Origin: Chloroflexota bacterium
Lineage (GTDB): Bacteria; Chloroflexota; Limnocylindria; P2-11E
NCBI GenBank assembly: GCA_005882255.1
Contig: VBEZ01000125.1
Span: forward strand, 1-35,154
Length of the DNA: 35,154 nt
Direction: 5' to 3'
Shown: positions 16,016 through 25,157 of the stretch, piece by piece
Layout of the letters: each line of letters begins with the position of its first letter
How positions within the stretch are numbered: the first letter of the stretch is position 1
Notes under the pieces: model-generated
What the model was told of the DNA's origin: nothing
Database searches by the model: none
What the model saw: the letters and a program-made list of their open reading frames with translations, nothing else
Made by a program: the position numbers and the translations under genes

Positions 16016-16894
16016 ATGCTACGGATCCTGTCCGCACTTGCGGCGCTGGCGATGGCCTCGACGACCGTGTTCGTGGCGAGCAGCCACGTCGCATCACCGG
16101 CGACATCGAGCAGCGCAACCACAGCCACGGTGACCACTTCCGCGAAGACCACGGCCACACAGGGCGTCACCGCCGACATTCCACTGAACGTCATGCCGAG
16201 CACGACTGCGTCCACGATCACGACCGCCTCGGTCGCGACCACGGGCAACGGCGCGCCGAGCGGCGCGCACTACAACCTGAACGTCATCGGTGTCCCGAAG
16301 GACAAGACAGCGACGATGACCACCGGCGATGGGCACCGGATCTTCGTGCAGCTCTGGGGCGGCGAAGATGCGGTGAGCCTGAACGGCAAGCTCAGCAACC
16401 AGCTCCTCAAGGTCAACAAGATCTTCCTGCAGCCCGCGCCAGCGGGCGAAAGCTTCCAAGTACTCGACGCCAACGCGACCGACGCCAACGGAGCACTCTT
16501 CCAACTTCCCGCCGACGTTTCAGCCACCTGGACGGTGTGGGGCCGCGCCCTCGGCACACCTGGCGGAAAGGCGAACATGACGACGTGCGCGACCACCGCC
16601 GGGCTTGACGGCATCCTCGGTACTGCGGACGACGAGGTGATCTGCTCGATGGGCACACTGTCGCTGGACCGGACCAAGGGAAAGCAGACCTTCACGAACG
16701 TGTCCGGTGACCTGCTCTTCATCACTATCACCGTCGATCCCACGACCAACGCGACTCTCGCGACGTGCCTCGGTGTCACGACGACATCGACGGTCGCCGT
16801 GTCCCTGTTCAACGGCTGTCTGCAGAACTACTTCTGGAACTACGACAACCAGGGCCTGAAGCTCCTGCAGCTCCGGTTCTATCCGGCAGCCTGA
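16016..16894 (+). CDS. Secreted hypothetical protein with Thr/Ser-rich N-terminal segment
   Basis: Signal-like N-terminus (LRILSALAALAMASTTVFVASSHVA), T/S-rich stalk, then a globular region with GLDGILGTADDEVICS; SD GGGAGG upstream. Confidence 0.7.
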   Translation: MLRILSALAALAMASTTVFVASSHVASPATSSSATTATVTTSAKTTATQGVTADIPLNVMPSTTASTITTASVATTGNGAPSGAHYNLNVIGVPKDKTATMTTGDGHRIFVQLWGGEDAVSLNGKLSNQLLKVNKIFLQPAPAGESFQVLDANATDANGALFQLPADVSATWTVWGRALGTPGGKANMTTCATTAGLDGILGTADDEVICSMGTLSLDRTKGKQTFTNVSGDLLFITITVDPTTNATLATCLGVTTTSTVAVSLFNGCLQNYFWNYDNQGLKLLQLRFYPAA

Positions 16895-16921
16895 TGGAGC
16901 CGTCGTCGTAGCCGATCCGTT

Positions 16922-16950
16922 GCGAGGCCGGGCAAGTTGCCCGGCCTCGC
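16922..16950 (+). terminator. Terminator-like perfect hairpin
   Basis: GCGAGGCCGGGCAA-G-TTGCCCGGCCTCGC: 14-nt perfect arms just downstream of the secreted-protein gene; no strong T tract. Confidence 0.6.
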
Positions 16951-16992
16951 TGTTGCGCGGGCGCGGTACGATTCCGCGCGGAAATCGACGCG

Positions 16993-17310
16993 ATGACCAT
17001 GGCCTTCGCCGACAAATCGCTGACCTGCCGCGAATGCGGCAACGCCTTCGTGTGGACGGCGGGCGAGCAGGAGTTCTACCACCAGAAGGGCCTGCTGCAC
17101 GAGCCGCAGCGTTGCTCCGACTGCCGGAAGAAGGCAAAAGCCGAGCGCGCCGCCGCGCGCGCCGCGAACATGCACGACGTCATCTGCAGCGACTGCGGCA
17201 AGGCGGCGCAGGTCCCGTTCGAGCCTCGCACCGACCGACCCGTGTACTGCTCGGAGTGCTTCGAGACACACCGCAACGCGCCGCCGCCCGCCGCCGCGCC
17301 ACCCGCCTGA
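16993..17310 (+). CDS. Small double zinc-ribbon protein (CxxC-x17-CxxC type)
   Basis: LTCRECGNAFVWTAGEQEFYHQKGLLHEPQRCSDCRKKAK plus CSDCGKAAQVPFEPRTDRPVYCSECF. Confidence 0.85.
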   Translation: MTMAFADKSLTCRECGNAFVWTAGEQEFYHQKGLLHEPQRCSDCRKKAKAERAAARAANMHDVICSDCGKAAQVPFEPRTDRPVYCSECFETHRNAPPPAAAPPA

Positions 17311-17345
17311 CGGTCGAACCGCGACACCCCGGGTAGCCTCGAGTC

Positions 17346-17936
17346 ATGCGTAGGTTCCTCTCCGGGGTGCTGGTCGGCATCCTGCTCAGCGTCGGCACCG
17401 GCCTTACCGCGTTCCTGTTGATCGGCAGCTGGCTCGCGGTCGAGGATCCGCTCGAGAAGGTCGATGCGATCGTCGCGATCTCCGGCGATACCGGAGCGCG
17501 AGCGGACACCGCGATCACGCTCTGGAAGGCCGGTTGGGCGCCGCTGATCGTGTTCTCGGGGGCGGCGATCGACCCCGAATCGGTGAGCTCCGCCGAGATC
17601 ATGCGCCGCGAGGCGCTGCGCCAGGGCGTTCCGGAGAGCGCGGTGCTCGTCGAAGGAGCGTCGACGACCACCGAGGAGAACGCGGCCGAGGTCGCGAAGC
17701 TGATGGCGGCGCGCAAGCTGCGCTCCGCGATCCTTGTGACCAGTCCGTACCACCAGCGTCGCGCGGCGTTCGAGTTCCACCGCGCCTTCGATCCGCGCGG
17801 GCTCGTCTTCCGGAATCACCCCGCGAGTGATCCGGAGTGGAACGCGTTCCTGTGGTGGAGGCAGGAGCCCGTTCGTTCGCGGACGCTGCTCGAGCTGGTC
17901 AAGCTCGGCGCGGTCTACCTCAGCCAGACGAAGTGA
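17346..17936 (+). CDS. YdcF/DUF218-family protein
   Basis: DAIVAISGDTGARADTAITLWKAGWAPLIVFSGA...EGASTTTEENAAEVAKLM...ILVTSPYHQRRAAFEF. Confidence 0.85.
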   Translation: MRRFLSGVLVGILLSVGTGLTAFLLIGSWLAVEDPLEKVDAIVAISGDTGARADTAITLWKAGWAPLIVFSGAAIDPESVSSAEIMRREALRQGVPESAVLVEGASTTTEENAAEVAKLMAARKLRSAILVTSPYHQRRAAFEFHRAFDPRGLVFRNHPASDPEWNAFLWWRQEPVRSRTLLELVKLGAVYLSQTK

Positions 17937-17962
17937 GCGCCGCGCGCGTATCGTCCTAATAC

Positions 17963-19225
17963 GTGCCAGTGACCGCCGTCGTCGGGGCCCAGTGGGGTGA
18001 CGAGGGCAAGGGCAAGATCACGGACCTCCTGGCGCAGGAGGCGGACGTGGTCATCCGCTTCCAGGGTGGCAACAACGCCGGCCACACCGTCGTGAACCAG
18101 CACGGCACGTTCAAGCTGCATCTCGTGCCGTCGGGGATCTTCAATCCGAACGCGCTCTGCATCGTCGGCCCCGGCACGGTCGTGAATCTTCAAGTGCTCT
18201 GCGAAGAGCTCGCGAATCTCGAGCGCAACGGCATCCGCACCGGCAACCTGCGCGTCGCGGACCGGGCGCATCTCCTGATGCCATGGCACGTCGCGATCGA
18301 CCGACTCGACGAGCGCGAGCGCGGCCGGCAGAAGCTCGGCACGACCGGTCAGGGCGTCGGCCCGGCCTACGCGGACAAGGTGTCGCGTCACGGGATCCAG
18401 GTCTACGAGGTACGCGATGAGCGTCGCTTCCGCGAGCGGGTCGCGCACGAGCTAGAGCGGCAGAAGAAGGTCCTGGAGCGGTACGGCGACGCGCCGCTCG
18501 ACGCGAAGGCCGTCGCCGACGAGGTGCTCGCGGCGGCGGCGACGCTCGGCGATCGCATCGTCGACACGCTCCCGCTCGTCGAGCGGGCGCTCCAGACCGA
18601 CGCGCGCATCCTGTTAGAAGGACAGCTCGGCGCGATGCGCGATCTCGACTGGGGCATCTATCCCTATGTGACCTCCTCGAACCCGCTCGCCGGCGGTGCC
18701 TCGGTCGGAGCCGGGATCCCGCCGCGGTACATCACGAAGGTGATCGGCGTCGTGAAGGCGTACTCGACCGCGGTCGGCGAGGGACCGTTCCCGACCGAGA
18801 TGGCCGGGGGTGAGGGCGACGCACTACGAGAACGGGCCAACGAATATGGCGCGACGACCGGCCGTCCGAGGCGCGTGGGGTGGTTCGACGCCGTCGCGGC
18901 ACGCCATGCGCATCGCCTCAACGCGTTCACCGAGCTCGCGGTCACGAAGCTCGACGTGCTCGGGGCCTACCGCGAGATCCCGTTCTGCGTCGGTTACGAG
19001 TTGGACGGGGCGCTCACGACGGACATGCCGCCGACGGCGGTGCTCGAGCGCGCGGTGCCGCGTTACGAGAAGCTCGCCGGCTGGTGCGACCCGCTCAGCG
19101 GCGTCGCGGATCGCGCGCATCTCCCGGAGGCGGCGCGCGCGTATCTCTCGCGCATCGAGGCGGTGGTCGGCGCGCCCATCGGAATGGTCGGCATCGGACC
19201 CGAGCGCAGCGCGACGCTGCTCTAG
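17963..19225 (+). CDS. purA: Adenylosuccinate synthetase
   Basis: VVGAQWGDEGKGKITDLLAQEADVVIRFQGGNNAGHTVV; full-length. Start may be GTG 17963 or GTG 17969. Confidence 0.96.
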   Translation: MPVTAVVGAQWGDEGKGKITDLLAQEADVVIRFQGGNNAGHTVVNQHGTFKLHLVPSGIFNPNALCIVGPGTVVNLQVLCEELANLERNGIRTGNLRVADRAHLLMPWHVAIDRLDERERGRQKLGTTGQGVGPAYADKVSRHGIQVYEVRDERRFRERVAHELERQKKVLERYGDAPLDAKAVADEVLAAAATLGDRIVDTLPLVERALQTDARILLEGQLGAMRDLDWGIYPYVTSSNPLAGGASVGAGIPPRYITKVIGVVKAYSTAVGEGPFPTEMAGGEGDALRERANEYGATTGRPRRVGWFDAVAARHAHRLNAFTELAVTKLDVLGAYREIPFCVGYELDGALTTDMPPTAVLERAVPRYEKLAGWCDPLSGVADRAHLPEAARAYLSRIEAVVGAPIGMVGIGPERSATLL

Positions 19226-19236
19226 ACTTCGCGCCG

Positions 19237-19569
19237 GTGTCAAATCTCCTCGACGTCGCCTTCCCACATCGCACCAAGCGCAGCTTCGGCGCCGCGTCGT
19301 TCGCCCTCATCTTCCTCATCCTGCTCGGCGAGATCGAGCTCCTGGTCTTCGTCGCGGTCGCGATCGTCGCGCACCGCCTCGACCTGTTCATCGACCTACA
19401 ACCGATCATCCTTCCAGGCGCCTGCCTCGTAGCGCTTTCTGCATCGGCGGTCTTCTGGTGGCGCGCTCGTCAGTGGACCAAGCAACGCATCGACATGCTC
19501 AACCTCTGGGCGCAGGGCGGAACCGCGTACGGCGAGCGTCTCGCGAAGTCCCGACAACAGCAGCGCTAG
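19237..19569 (+). CDS. Small two-TM membrane hypothetical protein
   Basis: GTG start: VSNLLDVAFPHRTKRSFGAASFALIFLILLGEIELLVFVAVAIVAHRLDLF...LPGACLVALSASAVFWWRARQW. Confidence 0.6.
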   Translation: MSNLLDVAFPHRTKRSFGAASFALIFLILLGEIELLVFVAVAIVAHRLDLFIDLQPIILPGACLVALSASAVFWWRARQWTKQRIDMLNLWAQGGTAYGERLAKSRQQQR

Positions 19570-19664
19570 CCCGGGCGAGGCGCGCGTAGCCAGCCGCGAG
19601 GAGAGGGGACGACGCGCCGCCTAGCGCGCGCCCGACGGTAGCGTCCCGGTACACTCCGTCCCAC

Positions 19665-20783
19665 GTGAGCCGCGTGGGGGAGCGCTTCACCAAGGAAGGT
19701 CTCACGTTCGACGACGTCCTCCTCATCCCTGCACGTAGCGACGTCCTCCCCAGCCAGGTCTCCACCAGAGCGCGGCTCACGAACGACATCACGCTGGAGA
19801 TCCCGATCCTGTCCGCGGCGATGGACACCGTCACCGAATCCCGCATGGCGATCGCGCTCGGACGCCTCGGCGGACTTGGTGTCATCCACCGGAATCTCAC
19901 CATCGCGGAGCAGGTGCGCGAGGTGAAGCTCGCGAAGGATGCCGGAGTGCTGGTCGCGGCCGCGATCGGCGTTTCTGGCGACGCGGACGAACGGACCGCG
20001 GCGCTCGTCGGAGCCGGCGTCGATGTGATCGTGGTCGATGTCGCGCATGGCCATTCGGCCGGTGTGATCCGCATGGTCGAAAAGGTGAAAGCGCGGCATC
20101 GCGTGCAGGTGATCGCCGGCAACGTCGTGACCGCGGAGGGCACCGAGGAGCTCATCGCCGCGGGCGCCGACAGCGTGAAGGTGGGCGTGGGGCCGGGCGC
20201 GATCTGCACCACGCGCGTCGTCGCGGGCGCGGGCATGCCACAGATCACCGCGGTCTTCGATTGCGCGGAGGTCGCGGATCGCCACGGCATCACGATCATC
20301 GCGGACGGTGGGATCCAGCAGTCGGGCGACATCGCGAAGGCGATCGGCGCGGGCGCGTCCACCGTGATGCTGGGCGGGCTGCTCGCGGGCGTCGACGAGT
20401 CGCCGGGCAGCACCACCCAGACGGCGGAGGGGCGATTCAAGTCGTACCGCGGCATGGGCTCGATGGGTGCCATGCAGGCGCGCGCCGGGCAGAAGACCGG
20501 CGCATCGCGCGACCGCTACGGGCAACAGGACATCGGAGAGTTCTCGAAGCTCGTTCCGGAGGGCGTCGAGGCGCACGTGAAGTCGGTCGGGCCGCTCGAG
20601 CCATTCCTCCACCAACTCGTCGGCGGCCTGCGCGCGGGAATGAAGTACGTCGGGGCCGCGACGGTCGAGGATCTCCGAACCAAGTCGACGTTCGTCCGCA
20701 TCTCCGGGGCGGGGCTGCGCGAATCGCACCCACACGACGTGCGGATCACGACCGAACCGCCGAACTATCGGATCAAAGCCTGA
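19665..20783 (+). CDS. guaB: IMP dehydrogenase lacking the CBS (Bateman) module
   Basis: LTFDDVLLIPARSDVLPSQV, GVGPGAICTTRVVAGAGMPQ, YRGMGSMGAM, DRYGQ; 372 aa with no CBS pair between EQVREVKLAKDAG and the catalytic part. Confidence 0.93.
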   Translation: MSRVGERFTKEGLTFDDVLLIPARSDVLPSQVSTRARLTNDITLEIPILSAAMDTVTESRMAIALGRLGGLGVIHRNLTIAEQVREVKLAKDAGVLVAAAIGVSGDADERTAALVGAGVDVIVVDVAHGHSAGVIRMVEKVKARHRVQVIAGNVVTAEGTEELIAAGADSVKVGVGPGAICTTRVVAGAGMPQITAVFDCAEVADRHGITIIADGGIQQSGDIAKAIGAGASTVMLGGLLAGVDESPGSTTQTAEGRFKSYRGMGSMGAMQARAGQKTGASRDRYGQQDIGEFSKLVPEGVEAHVKSVGPLEPFLHQLVGGLRAGMKYVGAATVEDLRTKSTFVRISGAGLRESHPHDVRITTEPPNYRIKA

Positions 20784-22249
20784 GCATTCCCGCGTTCGCG
20801 TCGGAGCGCGATCTCGCGCAGCGCGCGCTCGATACGGCGCGGACGCGCGGCGCCACGTACGCGGACGTCCGCTTCGTGCGCCGCGACGAGGAGAACGCGC
20901 TCGTGAAGAACGGGCGCCTCGATGCCGTCGACCGCAGCGACTCGTTCGGCTTCGGCGTACGCGCGATGGCTGATGGGGCTTGGGGTTTCGCCGCATCCCA
21001 GATCGTGAGCGCGCCGGAGGCCGACCGTGTCGGTGCGCTGGCGGTCGAGATCGCGAAGGCGTCCGCGCTCACCAAGAAGCGCGACGCCACGCTCGCTCCG
21101 GTCGAGGCCGTGCGCGCGACGTACGAAACGCCGGTGGACCTCGACCCCTTCGCGATGTCGTTCGACGACCGCATCAAGCTGCTCATGGCCGCCGAAGCAC
21201 GGATGCGCGAGCGCAAGGGCCTGCGCACGACGCGCGCCGCGTACGCGGTCTGGCGCGAGGACAAGCTGTTCATGTCGAGCGAGGGCGCGGAAATCGCGCA
21301 GCGCCTCACCGAGGTCGGCGGCGGCATCGCGGCTGAAGCGGTGGGGAACGGCGAGCTGCAGATCCGAACGTATCCCGACGGGCTCCGCTATCAGAACGCC
21401 GGTGGGTGGGAGATCCTCACGCGCTGGGACCTGATGGTGAACGCCGAGCGCGTCGCCGACGAGGCGGTCGCGCTGCTGTCGGCGAAGCCGTGCCCCCAGG
21501 ACACGATCACGTCGGTGATCCTCAGCGGGAATCAGCTGTCGCTGCAGTGCCACGAGAGCTGCGGTCACCCGATCGAGCTCGACCGCGCGCTCGGAAGCGA
21601 GGCGGCCTTCGCCGGCACGTCGTTCCTCACACCCGACAAGCTCGGAACGTTCCGCTACGGCAGCGCTCAGGTGAACATCCGCATCGATGCCACGTCCAAG
21701 GGCGGCCTCGGCACGTTCGGCTTCGACGATGAGGGCGTTCCGGCGAGCGAAGGTTGGGCCGTGAAGGACGGCATCTTCGTCGGCTACCTCATGAGCCGCG
21801 AGACCGCCGCGGCGCTCGGCACGCGCTCGAACGGCACGATGCGCGCGGACGGCTGGGCGCGCGTGCCGATCATCCGCATGACCAACGTGTCGGTGATGCC
21901 GGGGAACGCGGGAACGCTCGACGACCTCATCGCCGACACCGATGACGGGATCCTCATGGACACGAACCGCTCGTGGTCGATCGACGACAAGCGCTTCAAC
22001 TTCCAGTTCGGCACCGAGATCGGGTGGGAGATCAAGAAGGGCAAGCGGCGCGACATGGTCCGCAACCCCACGTACACCGGGCTCACGCCGGAGTTCTGGG
22101 GCAGCTGCGACGCGATCTGCTCCGAGAGCGAGTGGGTGATGTGGGGCACGCCGAACTGCGGGAAGGGCCAGCCGGGGCAGGGCGCGCACACCGGCCATGG
22201 CGCCGCGCCCGCCCGCTTCCGCGACGTGCGCGTCGGTGTGATCAAGTGA
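20780..22249 (+). CDS. tldD: TldD-family metalloprotease
   Basis: GATYADVRFVRRDEENALVKNGRLD, HESCGHPIELDRALG (HExxxH), MTNVSVMPGNAGTLDDLIADTDDGILM. No ATG/GTG/TTG near the expected N-terminus; CTG at 20780 overlaps the guaB stop. Confidence 0.88.
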   Translation: MSIPAFASERDLAQRALDTARTRGATYADVRFVRRDEENALVKNGRLDAVDRSDSFGFGVRAMADGAWGFAASQIVSAPEADRVGALAVEIAKASALTKKRDATLAPVEAVRATYETPVDLDPFAMSFDDRIKLLMAAEARMRERKGLRTTRAAYAVWREDKLFMSSEGAEIAQRLTEVGGGIAAEAVGNGELQIRTYPDGLRYQNAGGWEILTRWDLMVNAERVADEAVALLSAKPCPQDTITSVILSGNQLSLQCHESCGHPIELDRALGSEAAFAGTSFLTPDKLGTFRYGSAQVNIRIDATSKGGLGTFGFDDEGVPASEGWAVKDGIFVGYLMSRETAAALGTRSNGTMRADGWARVPIIRMTNVSVMPGNAGTLDDLIADTDDGILMDTNRSWSIDDKRFNFQFGTEIGWEIKKGKRRDMVRNPTYTGLTPEFWGSCDAICSESEWVMWGTPNCGKGQPGQGAHTGHGAAPARFRDVRVGVIK

Positions 22250-23604
22250 ACGGGATCCTTTTCGGCGAGCGCGAGCTGCGCACCATCGCCGAGCGCGCGA
22301 TGCGGGCGGCGAAGGGCGATCAGGCCGAGGCGCTGGTCATCGGAAAGACGGTCTCGCTCACACGCTTCGCCAACTCCGCGATCCACCAGAACGTGACGAG
22401 CCGCGAGGCCGAGCTGCGCGTGCGCGTCGTGCTCGGAACGCGGCGCGCGACCGCGACGACGAACCGGCTCGACGACGACGGCATCCGCCGCGCGGCCGAG
22501 CTCGCCTCCGACCTGGCGCGCCGCGCGCCCGAGGACCCGACTTTCCCGGGACTGCCCGCGCCACGGCCGATCCCGTCGGCGCCGTCGGGGTACGTCGAGA
22601 AGACCGCCGAGGCGACACCGCTCGACCGCGCGCGTGCGGCGAAGACGCTCTGCGACAAGGCGAGCGCCGTGAAGCTCATCGCGGCCGGATTCGTCGCGAC
22701 GAACGTCCAGGAGATCGCGGTCGCGAGCACGCTCGGGACCTGGGCCTATGCGCCGCAGACCTACGCGGAGGCGCAGATCGCCGCGATCGGCGGCGACGGC
22801 TCGGCCTTCGCGCAGCGCGTCTCTACCGACGTGACGGGGCTGGACGTCGAAGGTGCCGCGGCGGAGGCGGTGGGCAAGGCAGCCATCGCGCAGCATCCGC
22901 GCGATCTCGCGCCCGACACGTACGAGGTCGTGCTCACGCCCTACGCGGTGCGCGACATGGTCAGCTTCCTCGGCATGCAGCTCAACGGGCTCGCGGTCGA
23001 GGAGGGCCGGTCGTTCGTCGGCGGCAAGATCGGACAAAAGGTCACCGGCCCGATCACGCTGGTGGAGGACCCTTTCGATTCGCGGTCGATCCCGCGCCCG
23101 TTCGACTTCGAAGGGCAGCCCAGCGACCGCGTGGCCCTCATCGAGAACGGCGTCGCGCGCGCGGTCGTCTACGACTCGGTCACCGCGCACCGGAACAAGG
23201 CGATCAACACCGGGCACGCCCTGCCGTTCGTCGGCCTGCCCGCCCCGATGCACCTGCGCCTCGAGGCTGGCGACAAGACGCGCGAACAGCTCGTGGCCGG
23301 GGTGAAGAAGGGCGTTCTGGTCACGCGCTTCTGGTACACGCGTTGGGTGCATCAGCTTCGGACCATCGTCACCGGCATGACGCGCGACGGCACGTTCGCG
23401 ATCGTCGACGGCGAGATCGCCCATCCGGTGAAGAACTTCCGCTTCACGCAGTCCTATCACGAGGCGCTCGGCGGCGTGCGCGGGGCCAGCAAGGATCTGT
23501 CGCTGCTGGTGGCCGGCGAACAGTTCGGTCTCATGACGTCTTGTCAGCGCGTGCCCGCGCTCCATCTCGCCGCCTTCACCTTCACGGGGTCGACGCGGTA
23601 CTGA
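22246..23604 (+). CDS. TldE/PmbA-family protein
   Basis: GTGA overlap with tldD; N-terminal RFANSAIHQNVTSREAELRVRVVLGTRRATATTNRLD and C-terminal GRSFVGGKIGQKV, FDFEGQPSDRVALIENGVAR typical of TldE/PmbA. Confidence 0.88.
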   Translation: MNGILFGERELRTIAERAMRAAKGDQAEALVIGKTVSLTRFANSAIHQNVTSREAELRVRVVLGTRRATATTNRLDDDGIRRAAELASDLARRAPEDPTFPGLPAPRPIPSAPSGYVEKTAEATPLDRARAAKTLCDKASAVKLIAAGFVATNVQEIAVASTLGTWAYAPQTYAEAQIAAIGGDGSAFAQRVSTDVTGLDVEGAAAEAVGKAAIAQHPRDLAPDTYEVVLTPYAVRDMVSFLGMQLNGLAVEEGRSFVGGKIGQKVTGPITLVEDPFDSRSIPRPFDFEGQPSDRVALIENGVARAVVYDSVTAHRNKAINTGHALPFVGLPAPMHLRLEAGDKTREQLVAGVKKGVLVTRFWYTRWVHQLRTIVTGMTRDGTFAIVDGEIAHPVKNFRFTQSYHEALGGVRGASKDLSLLVAGEQFGLMTSCQRVPALHLAAFTFTGSTRY

Positions 23605-23659
23605 GAGATCCGATTGCGGCCGCAAGACTTTCGCGGCTCGCGATCGAGAGCGGAAGCGA

Positions 23660-24643
23660 TTGGCGCCACCCGCCGGACTGACGCGCCGCGACATCGCTGA
23701 GGCCCACGACTGGGCGCGCGAAGCGTGTCGTTCGCGCGGGATCCCGGTCATCGCGCCGATCGACTCCGTTCACGTACAGCCGTGGTCGACCGTCCTCCGC
23801 GTGCCGACGAGCGGCGGCCTTGTCTATGTGAAGTGCTGCGGACCGACGCAAGCGCACGAGCCGCGTCTCACCGCGCTCCTTCATCGGGAGTTCCCGGGCT
23901 TGGTCACCGAGGTGCTCGCGCTGCACCCCACCCGGCCCTGGATGCTCGTCGCCGAGGGCGGAAAGAAGCTCGGCGAGGCGTACTCCGGCGCCGAGCTGCT
24001 CCGCAAATGGCGCGAGATCCTCCCGCGGTGCGCCGTGCTGCAACGTGACATCACGCCGCGGACGGATGAGATCATCGCGTTCGGCACGCCCGATCGTCGC
24101 GCGGCGCGGCTGCTCGCGGGTTTCGCCGACGTCGTCGCGGGTGAGCCTGCCGTCTCCGGTCAGCGTCCAGACCGACTGACGGCCGACGAACGCCGCGCGC
24201 TCACGTCCGTGCAGTCGAGGGTCGCCGAGGGACTGAACGCGCTCGCCGCACTCGGGATCGACGACACGTTGAATCACGACGATCTCCACCAGAACAATGT
24301 GCTCGTGCGCGACGGCCGCATGGTGATGTTCGACTGGGGCGATGCCTGCGTGTCGCATCCCTTCCTCACGCTTGCGGTCACGCTGCGCTTCGCGTCGCAG
24401 CAGACTGGACGCGCGCAGGACTCAGCCGAGATCGCCGCGCTTCGCGACGCGTATCTCGAGCCGTGGAGCGATCGTGCTTCGAGGCGGGAGCTGCGAGATG
24501 CCGCCGAGCTCGGGCGCCGCATCGGCGAGGTCTCGCGAACGCTGACCTTCGATGCGGTCGCCCGAGCCTATCCAGGCGTCATCGACACCTATCCCGGAGG
24601 GCTTGCGGGGTCGCTGCGGCGCGTACTCGCGCTATTCGGCTAG
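23660..24643 (+). CDS. Aminoglycoside phosphotransferase (APH)-like protein
   Basis: TLNHDDLHQNNVLVRDGRMVMFDWGDACVSHPF (kinase catalytic loop and metal-binding D). Confidence 0.8.
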   Translation: MAPPAGLTRRDIAEAHDWAREACRSRGIPVIAPIDSVHVQPWSTVLRVPTSGGLVYVKCCGPTQAHEPRLTALLHREFPGLVTEVLALHPTRPWMLVAEGGKKLGEAYSGAELLRKWREILPRCAVLQRDITPRTDEIIAFGTPDRRAARLLAGFADVVAGEPAVSGQRPDRLTADERRALTSVQSRVAEGLNALAALGIDDTLNHDDLHQNNVLVRDGRMVMFDWGDACVSHPFLTLAVTLRFASQQTGRAQDSAEIAALRDAYLEPWSDRASRRELRDAAELGRRIGEVSRTLTFDAVARAYPGVIDTYPGGLAGSLRRVLALFG

Positions 24644-25047
24644 GCGCGCGCCTCCTGGTGTTCGTGCTCGGTCTCCATGGTGACACTGGGATCGCTCTGG
24701 AAAAGCGAAAAGGAGTTCCCGTCCGGATCGGTGCAACCGGCGAACCACCCCTGGCCGGGGATCGGCTGCTTCTCGTCGGCCGTGCCGCCGCCGTCGCGGA
24801 CCTTCTTCAGCGTGGCGTCGATGTCGTCGGTCCCGAAGTACACGGTCGGCGCCTTGACCTTGGAGTCCTGTGCCAACGGGTTGATCGCGCCGCCGGGCGT
24901 GACGCCGTCGATGAGGTAGTACTCGATCCCCGGCATGGCCGAGTCCTTGTACTTCCAGCCGAAGGCCTTGCTGTAGAACTTCTTCGCGCGTTCGGGGTCT
25001 CGCGTATTGATCTCGAAGTGAACGATGTCGCCGGATTTGGGCTCCAT
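24640..25047 (-). CDS. VOC/glyoxalase-family protein
   Basis: IVHFEINTRDPERAKKFYSKAFGWKYKDSAMPGIEYYLID...GWFAGCTDPDGNSFSLFQSDPS. Confidence 0.9.
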   Translation of the reverse strand: MEPKSGDIVHFEINTRDPERAKKFYSKAFGWKYKDSAMPGIEYYLIDGVTPGGAINPLAQDSKVKAPTVYFGTDDIDATLKKVRDGGGTADEKQPIPGQGWFAGCTDPDGNSFSLFQSDPSVTMETEHEHQEARA

Positions 25048-25157
25048 GTATTCGCCTCCCCTGTTTCGTCGAGCACAGGTTAGTACCGATGGCGGTGTCT
25101 TTCAGAGGCAGCGCGTGCGGCTGTCGTGCCGGCAGGCGTGTACGCGATAATCAATAG

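Noticed and set aside
20261-20779. The N-terminal 173 codons of the ORF 20261-22249 as part of TldD
   Set aside because: They overlap guaB in another frame and are Arg/Gly-rich; TldD homology begins only after the guaB stop.
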